Under the pieces are notes generated by a model. The model was not told the origin of the DNA. It saw nothing but the letters and a program-made list of their open reading frames with translations, and did not search any database. A stretch of DNA of 64,000 bases, taken from NCBI GenBank assembly GCA_900318205.1, contig ONJS01000007.1, positions 1-64,000 of the forward strand. Reading direction: 5' to 3'. Both the position numbers and the translations under genes were made by a program. Numbering within the stretch: the stretch's first letter is position 1; the number at the start of each line of letters is the position of its first letter. The DNA comes from an uncultured Prevotellaceae bacterium. Lineage in GTDB: Bacteria > Bacteroidota > Bacteroidia > Bacteroidales > Muribaculaceae. Positions 34,852 to 42,823 of the stretch are shown here, in pieces.

Positions 34852-35724
34852 CTATTTGTGGTTATTAAATAGCGCTTTAAAGTAATTAAAATCTGCGTTA
34901 TCAACATCCAAATAGTGTGGCGTATAAGGTATTATATACTCTTTGTTACCTAATCGATTGATAAGGTGAAGCCCCATAGCCACGGCTTGATCCATATCCT
35001 CTGCAACCACATATTCGATGGATGTGTGATGATTGTAATAGCCAGCACTAAAGTTCATACATGCGAGGCAGGTATTCATTCTCAGCATCATAACGTCGGT
35101 ATAAGGATGGGCTTCAAAATTGGTCAGGCCGTGTTTGTTCCCCAACTCCCTAAGGAACTTCTCATAGAATGTCTTATCAAACAACAGCTCACCGCCACAC
35201 GACCACGATGCGCTATTTCGACCAGGAGCGTCAAAAGCAATGATATATCCAACATCCCTGAACCAAGACAGTTCGGCAACCTCACTGCCGCCACACCCGA
35301 TTTCCTCTTCTACAAAGAAAACGGCCTTACACACTGGCAACATTTCCATGATGGTTAATGCGATAACAATTCCGGCCTTATCGTCTCCGCCCAAGCCAAA
35401 GTCCTCGGCAAAAATGAGATGATTGCCATTGACAACCTCTGTCTGCAAAGGAATTTTCTTGTTTGCTTCGATAAATGGAATCTGGCGACTGTGAACAGTA
35501 TCCATGTGTGCGACAAGACATGGAAAGAAGCGGCCTTTTTCCAAAGAGCCCTTTTGCAGATAAATATTTCCTTTGTTGTCAATATGCGCTTGAAGTCCAT
35601 GCTCCGTTGCGTACTTGAAAAGAAACTCCTGCATTCTCACTTCTTTCCCACTATAGGTAGGAATTGATAGCACCTGGTACAGCAAGTTCTCGTCTATCGT
35701 TGTTAAACCTAATCGTTGCCACAT
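34852..35724 (-). CDS. M20/M28-type zinc aminopeptidase-like protein, 290 aa
   Basis: Metal-binding blocks appear in order: LVAHMDTVH near residue 72, GLGGDDKAG near 112, FVEEEIGCGGSE near 137, FDAPGRN, and a late His in HHTSIEYV. This is the two-zinc exopeptidase fold of the peptidase T and M42/M20 families. At 290 residues it is shorter than typical M20 peptidases (about 400), so the dimerisation lid domain is probably missing or reduced. There is no signal peptide. Its presence among SprT-like and WG-like genes is odd for a nutritional peptidase and may mean a processing role. Confidence 0.75.
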   Translation of the reverse strand: MWQRLGLTTIDENLLYQVLSIPTYSGKEVRMQEFLFKYATEHGLQAHIDNKGNIYLQKGSLEKGRFFPCLVAHMDTVHSRQIPFIEANKKIPLQTEVVNGNHLIFAEDFGLGGDDKAGIVIALTIMEMLPVCKAVFFVEEEIGCGGSEVAELSWFRDVGYIIAFDAPGRNSASWSCGGELLFDKTFYEKFLRELGNKHGLTNFEAHPYTDVMMLRMNTCLACMNFSAGYYNHHTSIEYVVAEDMDQAVAMGLHLINRLGNKEYIIPYTPHYLDVDNADFNYFKALFNNHK

Positions 35725-35748
35725 AAATTCTGACTAATTAACTTCAAC

Positions 35749-37335
35749 TTAATCAAGGGCTGATTCTGCATTCAGATATTCTAACTCCTGGAAATAGTCG
35801 GTATTCTCGTTTCTCTCTTTCTCTAATTCAGCATAGGTCTTTGCGCCACTCGATAACATGAGTTCTTCGAGAGTTGATAGCAGCCTTATGGTATCCGCAT
35901 CGGTGCAACGTGATTTTATAGACAAGAGAAGGTCAAGTGATGATCTCTTCCCGTCATGCATATTGACCGTATCACCTGCTTGAAGCGCCCATTTAGCCGA
36001 TTTCAAATAGAATTGAATCAGATTATAGTTGGGCGTTTTTGCCCTCTTGATGTGATTTGACGCTTTTTTTAGGAATTTATGCATCGACCGTGTGACAGGA
36101 CTGCCCAATCCTCGAAAACTTTCAAGAGCCTTTTCGACGTCATCCCACACCAATCCGTCATAATACTCATGATCCCTAATACAGCCTTTAATCAGGTCGT
36201 TGAATACTTCCTCTTTGAAGGGATCTAAGATTTGATTATCAATCGACTCGCGTAGCCAAGCCATTTCATCCAGAAGCATTGTAACAGGCAACGTGCGGCA
36301 TTTATCGAACCATTCAAACTCAAAAAGCGGAGGAAAACAGTGCTCATTATAATGGGTGATCAAAAGAACCCGCACGTCGCCTCTTTTTAGATCCTTGCTG
36401 TGACCGATGGCATATACAGGTACCCCAATCAAGCCACTCTTGAGAGCCTTTTCACGAATTGATCTTGTGAACAAACGCAATTCCTTAGCTGTCACAAATT
36501 CATCTTCGGCTTGCCAGATTTTAACGACATAATACCACGAGTTGCTGAATACTCTCATTTTCTTGAATTGCTCAACACATTCCCTCAGAGCATGTTTGCC
36601 AGTAGCTTTGGCAAAGTAGAAAGAGTACTCGTAAGAGAATTTGTTGCATAACATCTTCAGGTCTCTTTCTGTGATTGGGAGGTCATCGTCGGGGTTGATG
36701 AGCATATCCAAGATTTCTTCTTTGCAATAACGCTCAAGTTCAATCCATTCACCATTTATCATAACGACATTGGGGTTTTTGCTGTCCTTTTGACCCATGT
36801 AATTCATCGTGGTGATGATATCAAACGCGTCGCTGCACAACCAGAATGGTGAATAATCATTTGATTCTCCTTCAAATGTTCTAACCCGAGTCAAGACTTC
36901 CATAGCTTTGTCATCGATGTACATCTCTCGTCCATCCTTAACGGCATAAAACACATTACCGCCAAATTTTCTCTTGATGTAATCATACTCGGCGGGAATT
37001 ATCACCTTACCGTCAACCTTAATACCAGCCTTGCCGTTCACAACGTACGGACGTTCCTCTTCTTGCAGATAACCAGAAGTGGTGCAGCCATTGGATTCTT
37101 CAATGAATCTCCAATTAGGCGTAATGCGCAACACGTGATCCCGACATACACCGATAAAGATGTTTTCTGGTTCATAAAGTATAGTGCCATCAATATCTCT
37201 CAGTCCCCAGAGACCGTTTACTTCAAATTTCTTGGCTCTTTTCGCTCTTTCTAATTTTGAACAGCCATTAACACCGTATTGTGTTTTTGTTGACTCCTGT
37301 GGACTTCCCGCTATGGGGTCATTAAATTCTTCCAT
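35749..37335 (-). CDS. WG-repeat-like protein, copy 1, 528 aa
   Basis: The first 180 residues contain WG-type beta-repeats: FEVNGLWGLRDIDGTILYEP, NGKAGIKVDGKVIIPAEYDY and KDGREMYIDDKAMEVL. The repeats (about 40 residues each) are followed by about 350 residues of helical sequence with no recognised domain. The ATG at 37335 is used instead of an in-frame TTG at 37341. Two shorter relatives of the repeat part are encoded at 37,388 and 39,516. WG repeats are common in Bacteroidetes and probably bind proteins; no specific function is assigned. Confidence 0.7.
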   Translation of the reverse strand: MEEFNDPIAGSPQESTKTQYGVNGCSKLERAKRAKKFEVNGLWGLRDIDGTILYEPENIFIGVCRDHVLRITPNWRFIEESNGCTTSGYLQEEERPYVVNGKAGIKVDGKVIIPAEYDYIKRKFGGNVFYAVKDGREMYIDDKAMEVLTRVRTFEGESNDYSPFWLCSDAFDIITTMNYMGQKDSKNPNVVMINGEWIELERYCKEEILDMLINPDDDLPITERDLKMLCNKFSYEYSFYFAKATGKHALRECVEQFKKMRVFSNSWYYVVKIWQAEDEFVTAKELRLFTRSIREKALKSGLIGVPVYAIGHSKDLKRGDVRVLLITHYNEHCFPPLFEFEWFDKCRTLPVTMLLDEMAWLRESIDNQILDPFKEEVFNDLIKGCIRDHEYYDGLVWDDVEKALESFRGLGSPVTRSMHKFLKKASNHIKRAKTPNYNLIQFYLKSAKWALQAGDTVNMHDGKRSSLDLLLSIKSRCTDADTIRLLSTLEELMLSSGAKTYAELEKERNENTDYFQELEYLNAESALD

Positions 37336-37387
37336 AATCAAAAACGCTTTAAGATTGTTCTGTTAAGTTACTTTAATCTGATGTTTT

Positions 37388-38230
37388 TTACTTTATCGTC
37401 CAATAAAGTATATAGAAGAGCTCATCGCCGATCCGGGCGTAAAAGTATTCGTCAAATTCATCGTCCATAATTCGGTATTCAACACGCCGAACGAAGATCT
37501 CATCATATTTCGGCCCGCAATAATGCTCATAGAGGTTGGGATACTTGCGGTCTTCTGGCCACCACCATCCCCACTTGCCGTCCTTGGAAAACAAAGACAA
37601 TTCCATTTCTGGAACATCATAGATGGCATCCATTTCCACTTCAATTGGTAAAGTGTAGAACATTCCCTCCAGATTGGCCATACCTTGTTTTCCGTCTTTC
37701 AACAGGATATAGTTGTCGTCAATTCCTGGTTTTCGGAAAATGAAGTCGTATTCAAATGGAATAATCACATGCTGTTCATCGTCGACTACTCCCCATTTGC
37801 CATCTTTTTTGACGACATTCGTAGTCCAGTAGTGGCAGTTCAAAAATATATAATCGTCAAATGTGAAAGAAATCTCCTCGTAAATTGGAGGCAGAACCTC
37901 AAGGCCTGCAATCGTCCTCAGCCCCTTTTTGCCACCCTTAATGAAAACAAAGTTAGGATAGCCATTATTTTTGCAATAGTCCTCAAAGGCATGATAAAGC
38001 GGATCCAACTCTTCTTTAAACCGTCTCCACCGTTCCTTTCGATCAGTCAATTTATAACATTCATCGGACATGGCTCTATATCGTATCATCATCCTTGCAA
38101 CCTCTACATGCTGTTCATTGCTCAAATGATGCGCCGTCGCGTTCGCCTCCAGTTCTTGCCATAATTCATAACAAGTCTGGAACTCATTTTGCCATTCATC
38201 AAGCCATCTGACTGTTCTATTGAATTTCAT
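37388..38230 (-). CDS. WG-repeat-like protein, copy 2, 280 aa
   Basis: A helical N-terminal third (about 95 residues) precedes WG-type repeats: KGGKKGLRTIAGLEVLPPIY, KDGKWGVVDDEQHVIIPFEY, KDGKQGMANLEG and KDGKWGWWWPEDRKYPNLYE. The repeats are spaced about 40 residues apart. The layout, helical N-domain then GKKGLR repeats, matches the protein at 39,516-40,259, so the two are paralogues. It is cytoplasmic by sequence. The last repeats are degenerate and Tyr/Phe-rich. Confidence 0.75.
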   Translation of the reverse strand: MKFNRTVRWLDEWQNEFQTCYELWQELEANATAHHLSNEQHVEVARMMIRYRAMSDECYKLTDRKERWRRFKEELDPLYHAFEDYCKNNGYPNFVFIKGGKKGLRTIAGLEVLPPIYEEISFTFDDYIFLNCHYWTTNVVKKDGKWGVVDDEQHVIIPFEYDFIFRKPGIDDNYILLKDGKQGMANLEGMFYTLPIEVEMDAIYDVPEMELSLFSKDGKWGWWWPEDRKYPNLYEHYCGPKYDEIFVRRVEYRIMDDEFDEYFYARIGDELFYILYWTIK

Positions 38231-38241
38231 TTCTTGGGTTT

Positions 38242-38544
38242 TTATTTATTTGTGTTTATCTTTTTCGATTGCTTTTTGGGCGCGTGGGATTTATAGATGA
38301 TATGGTCGAAAACCTTCTCCAGCTTCTCGCCGATCCACACCACTACATGAAGACCTCCAACTATCAAATAGAATACTACAAACGCCCAATTTCCAATCAA
38401 ACTCATTAAAACGTAGCACAAAACCCTTGTGCCTGTTACCTCCGTTCTTCCCTCATTGTTCTCAAATCCCCAAAAGAAGATGAAACATAGCATGGCCAGC
38501 ACAAACCCAATAGCCCAAAGCGTTAAAAACAATTCAGTGCTCAT
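38242..38544 (-). CDS. Small membrane protein with two spans, 100 aa
   Basis: Two hydrophobic segments are visible: LFLTLWAIGFVLAMLCFIFF near the N-terminus and a second over YVLMSLIGNWAFVVFYLIVG. The C-terminal tail is basic and Lys-rich (APKKQSKKINTNK). I chose the ATG at 38544; a GTG at 38571 would extend it by nine residues. It follows the SprT-like gene by about 70 bases. No family is recognised. Confidence 0.65.
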   Translation of the reverse strand: MSTELFLTLWAIGFVLAMLCFIFFWGFENNEGRTEVTGTRVLCYVLMSLIGNWAFVVFYLIVGGLHVVVWIGEKLEKVFDHIIYKSHAPKKQSKKINTNK

Positions 38545-38617
38545 ATCTCCAATATTTTTTTTTGATTCCACTATTATCTAAGTCATATTGTAATTGATAT
38601 CTCCGTTGATGAATTTG

Positions 38618-39049
38618 TTAGCTGGCTGGTGCCCAGAAAAATCGGGCCAATGAACGCTTGGGTGCTGCTGCGCTGACCTTCAGTCCACGCAAATTCGGAT
38701 GAACCTGGATATTCAAGCCATATTTCTCGTTCATCTCGGCTGCCGCTTTCAGGAATCGTGGGCCGTGCATTTTCTTCTCGACATTCTTGGAACGCTCCAG
38801 TTTGTAGTGCAGCATCTCGTGAACGAGGACATCACGAAGATATTCCTCGGTCCAGTCATAGTACATCGATATTCCGATTCTGACGTTGCGAAGCCTGCTG
38901 CCTGGTGAATGTTGGTTGCAGCTGAATCGGCCAAAACACCTGAATGACTTGATCAGGTAGAACTCATAGGGCCACAATAGACGGCCGCCGAAATACAACT
39001 TGTTATACTCTTCGAACTTCTCCTCTAATAGTTCAACAGTGACTTCCAT
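38618..39049 (-). CDS. SprT-like zinc metallopeptidase, copy 3, 143 aa
   Basis: It opens MEVTVELLEEKFEEYNKLYF and has the zinc site LVHEMLHYKLE near residue 78, then HGPRFLKAAAEMNEKYGLNI. This is the same layout as the two other copies, but the sequence is more diverged and more GC-rich. The C-terminal tail is Ala/Ser/Lys-rich. The acidic 134-aa gene lies 12 bases upstream. The three copies form a local paralogue set, suggesting separate partners or substrates rather than dosage. Confidence 0.8.
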   Translation of the reverse strand: MEVTVELLEEKFEEYNKLYFGGRLLWPYEFYLIKSFRCFGRFSCNQHSPGSRLRNVRIGISMYYDWTEEYLRDVLVHEMLHYKLERSKNVEKKMHGPRFLKAAAEMNEKYGLNIQVHPNLRGLKVSAAAPKRSLARFFWAPAS

Positions 39050-39061
39050 TCTGATTAACTC

Positions 39062-39466
39062 TTAAGCATTAACTTCATCGTCCTCAAAATCGCCATCGTA
39101 GTAGTCATTCATCAAGTCATACTCGCTATACAGCAAATCACCGTCTTCGTACACTAAATCGCCATCTACATCAGGATCGTATAATCTGATGTCAGAGATG
39201 AAAACGTCCATGGCATAGTCTTCAACCGCCTTTTCGACTCGTTTCTGAAACTCCGGCATACGCATTCTTATCATTAACCCAATATAGTGGGCCCAAGGAT
39301 TTGCATTGTACTCCTTGAATTTGCGGTACTCTTCTTCGGTAGCCCAGAAGAATACCGAATCCTCACCGTCGCCGATTAATTCCAAGTCGTGAAACATAAA
39401 GGTAACCTTCACCACAACCTGTCCCTCACGCTCCTGTATGTTCATATCGTTATTCAAATCTTCCAT
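39062..39466 (-). CDS. Acidic hypothetical protein, 134 aa
   Basis: The last 40 residues are extremely rich in Asp, Glu and Tyr (DPDVDGDLVYEDGDLLYSEY and on), a DNA-mimic-like composition. The first half has FWATEEEYRKFKEYNANPWA. There are no Cys pairs and no membrane span. No family is recognised. It is directly upstream of the third SprT-like gene, a position where an inhibitor or adaptor of the protease would make sense, but that is inference. Confidence 0.65.
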   Translation of the reverse strand: MEDLNNDMNIQEREGQVVVKVTFMFHDLELIGDGEDSVFFWATEEEYRKFKEYNANPWAHYIGLMIRMRMPEFQKRVEKAVEDYAMDVFISDIRLYDPDVDGDLVYEDGDLLYSEYDLMNDYYDGDFEDDEVNA

Positions 39467-39515
39467 TTTGTGTCCTCCTTAATGATGTCAATTAAAGTTA
39501 TTCCTCATTCTCAGT

Positions 39516-40259
39516 TTAGTCGTCCGGTGCGCAGATGAATCCCAAGTCGTACAGTTCGTCCTGCTCCTCGTCTGTTAGGTTGTCGTATTCTTCATCGCTG
39601 ATGAAACGCTTGTCCATGGTGACGCGGCCTTTGACGCCGTCCTTGATGAAGGTGAAATCATCCCCGATGCCATTGTCGATGATGTCGTCATATTCGGGTG
39701 AGATATAAATCAGTGAGCCCATCCCGATGATGCCGTATTTGTCGTTATCGCCTTTCAAAATGATATGGTCATCACAAGGCCTGTAATAGTCGACCAACTC
39801 GTAAGGGGTAAAGACTTTGCCCAATATGATGAGGGCAAAATGATTCAAGTCTTCGGACTTGAAGGCGATATTGAATGGGGTGAACGGGATGGGTTCCACA
39901 TAATGGAGTTCAAAGTCTGTACGCGGTGTACCCTTGCCGTCACGCTCAACCAGAGCGACCTTGTCACCCTTCTTAGCCCCCACAAGCATCATGGGCAGAT
40001 AATAGGGTCGTGGTATGAGGAAATCATCATAGATGACCGGCACCACCACTTCGCCGCGAACATTGCGCAATCCTTTCTTGCCGTTCTCTTCAAAGACCTC
40101 GTCGTACCAGTCATATCCAAACATCAGTTCATGTTGCTCTTGCATAAGGGCCAAATAATTGTCGGCTTCTCGTCCAACGCGTTCAATTTCGTGCTTGAGG
40201 AAATCCAGTCTGTCAGCTTGTACTGCTGTTGCTTTCGGTTTATTTTCTTTGTCGTTCAT
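39516..40259 (-). CDS. WG-repeat-like protein, copy 3, 247 aa
   Basis: A helical N-terminal segment (HEIERVGREADNYLALMQEQ) is followed by WG-type repeats: EENGKKGLRNVRGEVVVPVI, a diverged unit, KGDNDKYGIIGMGSLIYISP and KDGVKGRVTMDKRFISDEEY. It is a paralogue of the 280-aa protein at 37,388. It ends with an acidic tail. The metallophosphoesterase gene lies upstream by 12 bases, so the two are probably co-transcribed. Confidence 0.75.
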   Translation of the reverse strand: MNDKENKPKATAVQADRLDFLKHEIERVGREADNYLALMQEQHELMFGYDWYDEVFEENGKKGLRNVRGEVVVPVIYDDFLIPRPYYLPMMLVGAKKGDKVALVERDGKGTPRTDFELHYVEPIPFTPFNIAFKSEDLNHFALIILGKVFTPYELVDYYRPCDDHIILKGDNDKYGIIGMGSLIYISPEYDDIIDNGIGDDFTFIKDGVKGRVTMDKRFISDEEYDNLTDEEQDELYDLGFICAPDD

Positions 40260-40271
40260 AGTGCTATGGCT

Positions 40272-40967
40272 TTATTGTTTTATAAGTTTGTTTTCGTAAA
40301 AGTTATTATTCTCTATCACAAGATAGGATTTGTTGTCCAGCGCGTCACACAACCAAAGGTTATTTGGAATGTCGCTTGAGTTCTTCACGTTGAAGCAATG
40401 CTCCACTGGTGTATGACCGACCACTTGGTCATAGTCCGGAATCATTACATTGACCAATGTCTCCGGTCGGATCCATGTGGGGGGTTGTTCGGGTGAGGTT
40501 CCATAAATGTCCCGAGGATCGCTAGAGCAGAATCCAAATCGCTCGCTTGGGTCGAGTGAATTGATTCTGTCTAAAGTGAGATGATTTGACTCAAGCCACT
40601 TCGTCGAAATCCCTGCATGGCTAAATATCGTGTTGCCTATCACATGAATCCATTGGGTGTTGGCAAGGAATTCCTCTTTGAGATCCGTCATCAACTCAGC
40701 AACCCATGGAAAGTACCCGCTACATTCTGCCCAATAGTAGCCCAGATGTTGCATATCGTGGTTGCCGCGCAGCAAGATGGTCTCGGGATGGTGGTCCTTG
40801 AAGCGCATGATTTCCAAGAGGTTTGACACCTGATCCGACTCGGAAACACCCTCATGGGACGACACATAATCCCCCAAGAAAATCACTTGGTCGGGCTGCT
40901 CTTCATCTATGATATCCTTCCACACCGTGAGACCATGTATGTCTCCTAATACAACTATTTTCATCAT
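40272..40967 (-). CDS. PPP-type metallophosphoesterase, 231 aa
   Basis: The blocks are VVLGDIHG at the N-terminus, FLGDYVSSHEG near residue 33, LLRGNHDMQHLG near 66, FSHAGIS near 115 and VGHTPVEH near 184. The GD(Y)V and GNHD spacing fits serine/threonine phosphatase or ApaH-like enzymes rather than the YfcE type. It could dephosphorylate a protein or cleave a dinucleotide; no kinase is in view. The second of three ATG/TTG candidates (40967) is used. It differs clearly from the enzyme at 1,483-2,280. Confidence 0.8.
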   Translation of the reverse strand: MMKIVVLGDIHGLTVWKDIIDEEQPDQVIFLGDYVSSHEGVSESDQVSNLLEIMRFKDHHPETILLRGNHDMQHLGYYWAECSGYFPWVAELMTDLKEEFLANTQWIHVIGNTIFSHAGISTKWLESNHLTLDRINSLDPSERFGFCSSDPRDIYGTSPEQPPTWIRPETLVNVMIPDYDQVVGHTPVEHCFNVKNSSDIPNNLWLCDALDNKSYLVIENNNFYENKLIKQ

Positions 40968-41004
40968 CAATGTCGTTCGTTATCTTGTTGTTCTTTTTAA
41001 CGTT

Positions 41005-42138
41005 TTATTGTTTGTCCTTCTCGCGGAAGTATCGCTTGATAGTTCCAGAATCAATTACATTTGTCTGGAAAATCTCTTTCAATTTGTCGTGCCTGAACCG
41101 ACACAATTGGAATTCAAGTTCTTCGATTCGTTTGTTAATGGGCGTGATCGAATGCTGGTAGGAAACGTTGTCGATCTGTCCTCGTTTCAATTGGGCTTTC
41201 AACGCCTTCTTCTGCATTTTGAGGTGCTCAATCTCTTGGCTAATCTTTGTTTCAAGTTTTCCATCTTCAGCGAGAAACGCCCTAGCTTCATCTTCTTTGA
41301 ATGAGATGAGGGCGAAGAGATACTTTTCGCGCCAGTGGGACGATTCTTCAGTCAACCTCTCAAGGCACCGGTTCAGTCGGTCAATCTCATGCTGCATGAA
41401 ATGAGTTGTGATGACGTGGTCATAATCCAACTTGCTGTTATCCTCGCGATGGAGGATGTCCAACACCTCTTGCAAGGTATAAGCCTGGTAATGAACCTTG
41501 GCTTCGGTATAGCGTGTGTTGATTTTGATAAATGAGCCACAGTGTCTGCCGAACGATGACAATGTCACGGTCTCTATATTTCCGTCTTCACGCACCGTAC
41601 TACAGCGATTCATGCCGCTCAACGGAGATCCCGCGAGGCGATAAATGAGGCTTCGGCACCCTTCATTATCGATGCACATAGCGTCATCGCTGGTTTGCCA
41701 CCATTCGAGATATACCCCCAGTGTGGGGCGCTTGAAACCACTGGTGCCCGTGTAGGCCAGTCCGCTTTGTACTGCAACGGGAGCGAGAAACATTCGGCTG
41801 TCATTCATGATGCGATCCATATGAGCAAGCAGATAAAAGGCATTGTCAACGAATAGTTGCTGCTTTTGCATCCATTCGTCCGAAACGTGCGTTGTTTTCG
41901 GCTTGCATTTCCGCACCGTGAGATATTGCCCAGTGGTATCAAGTTCCAATTTGTCTTGGAATTCCGTTTCAATGTCTTCATCTGCAAGTGGATAACAATC
42001 CAGTTGGGTTCCGTTGAGCAAGACTATTTTGCCATCAGGAAAAGTCTCCTTCTCGTCTTGATGTTTCTTTTCGGAGGACTTTGCAGAAAGGCATTGAGTA
42101 TTTCCTCCGAACAATTCATTGCTTTCATTCATAATCAT
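41005..42138 (-). CDS. Hypothetical protein with C-terminal coiled coil, 377 aa
   Basis: Residues 1-230 are globular with no recognised motif. From about residue 245 to 350 the sequence is rich in Glu, Lys, Leu and Gln in a heptad-like pattern (EIDRLNRCLERLTEES and KISQEIEHLKMQKKALKAQL), predicting a coiled coil. There is no signal peptide. A second ATG three codons later is an alternative start. It sits between the metallophosphoesterase and two short genes on the same strand. Confidence 0.65.
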   Translation of the reverse strand: MIMNESNELFGGNTQCLSAKSSEKKHQDEKETFPDGKIVLLNGTQLDCYPLADEDIETEFQDKLELDTTGQYLTVRKCKPKTTHVSDEWMQKQQLFVDNAFYLLAHMDRIMNDSRMFLAPVAVQSGLAYTGTSGFKRPTLGVYLEWWQTSDDAMCIDNEGCRSLIYRLAGSPLSGMNRCSTVREDGNIETVTLSSFGRHCGSFIKINTRYTEAKVHYQAYTLQEVLDILHREDNSKLDYDHVITTHFMQHEIDRLNRCLERLTEESSHWREKYLFALISFKEDEARAFLAEDGKLETKISQEIEHLKMQKKALKAQLKRGQIDNVSYQHSITPINKRIEELEFQLCRFRHDKLKEIFQTNVIDSGTIKRYFREKDKQ

Positions 42139-42188
42139 ATCGTTTCCCTTTTAGAGTAGTTTTGTTTAGAATAAAAGGTTAAACCCGA

Positions 42189-42443
42189 TCAATTGACTTT
42201 ACTTTCGAGGTCGATTCCGTTCTCGTTGCTGATGACAACGACATTCTGATCGTCATAGGGAATCCATGCGATTTCTCTCACGGCTCCAAGCAAATAAGAC
42301 TTATTTAATTTTAATAAGACTATACGTTTGCGTTCCTGCTGATTGGCATTCAAAAATGTTCTGAACTCATCATGATCAAGGACAAGAATGTTACAACTCG
42401 GTTTAACCGCTTTACGATAGATGCACCTTACAATGATAGTCAT
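42189..42443 (-). CDS. Small hypothetical protein, 84 aa
   Basis: This is a compact basic protein with alternating hydrophobic strands (MTIIVRCIY, KRIVLLKLN, NVVVISNENG). No family is recognised. It follows the 69-aa gene in the same direction and precedes the coiled-coil gene by 50 bases. It is short, but its codon pattern is consistent with a real gene. Confidence 0.5.
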   Translation of the reverse strand: MTIIVRCIYRKAVKPSCNILVLDHDEFRTFLNANQQERKRIVLLKLNKSYLLGAVREIAWIPYDDQNVVVISNENGIDLESKVN

Positions 42444-42554
42444 ATACCATTTAGTCTTTTGTTTGAGAAAAAATATTATCGCCTGTTTATCAGATCAATA
42501 AGCAGCGAATACAGGAGGGGCTTTTGTCTAACCCCTCCTGGACGCAGCCTTGGA

Positions 42555-42764
42555 TCAAGAGGCCATAGCGAGTGTAGAGGCCGGTTTCAAGTGGAAATGC
42601 TTGGTGAAAGCAGCCAACAAGAGGTCAGCTTCGGTATGGTTGAGGTCGAAGAGCGTCACTTCGGTCTCGTCATTGCACAACATTGTGTGTACTCCTTTGC
42701 AATAAAAATAGTTACGGATTCGGTTCACCAGACGCGGATTACTGTTTTTGATAGAGATAGTCAT
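42555..42764 (-). CDS. Small hypothetical protein, 69 aa
   Basis: The protein has strand-like starts (MTISIKNSNPRLVNRIRNYF) and a C-terminal helix (HTEADLLLAAFTKHFH). I chose the ATG at 42764; an ATG at 42791 is possible. It lies just downstream of the AAA+ ATPase gene. No family is recognised. Confidence 0.5.
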   Translation of the reverse strand: MTISIKNSNPRLVNRIRNYFYCKGVHTMLCNDETEVTLFDLNHTEADLLLAAFTKHFHLKPASTLAMAS

Positions 42765-42823
42765 AGAAAACTTGTTTTTATGGTTTAACATACTAGTAGA
42801 AGTCAATTTGTTAGTTCAATGTT

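Noticed and set aside
42372-42788. 138-codon plus-strand frame across two small minus-strand genes
   Set aside because: Antisense reading of the small genes, with no independent support.
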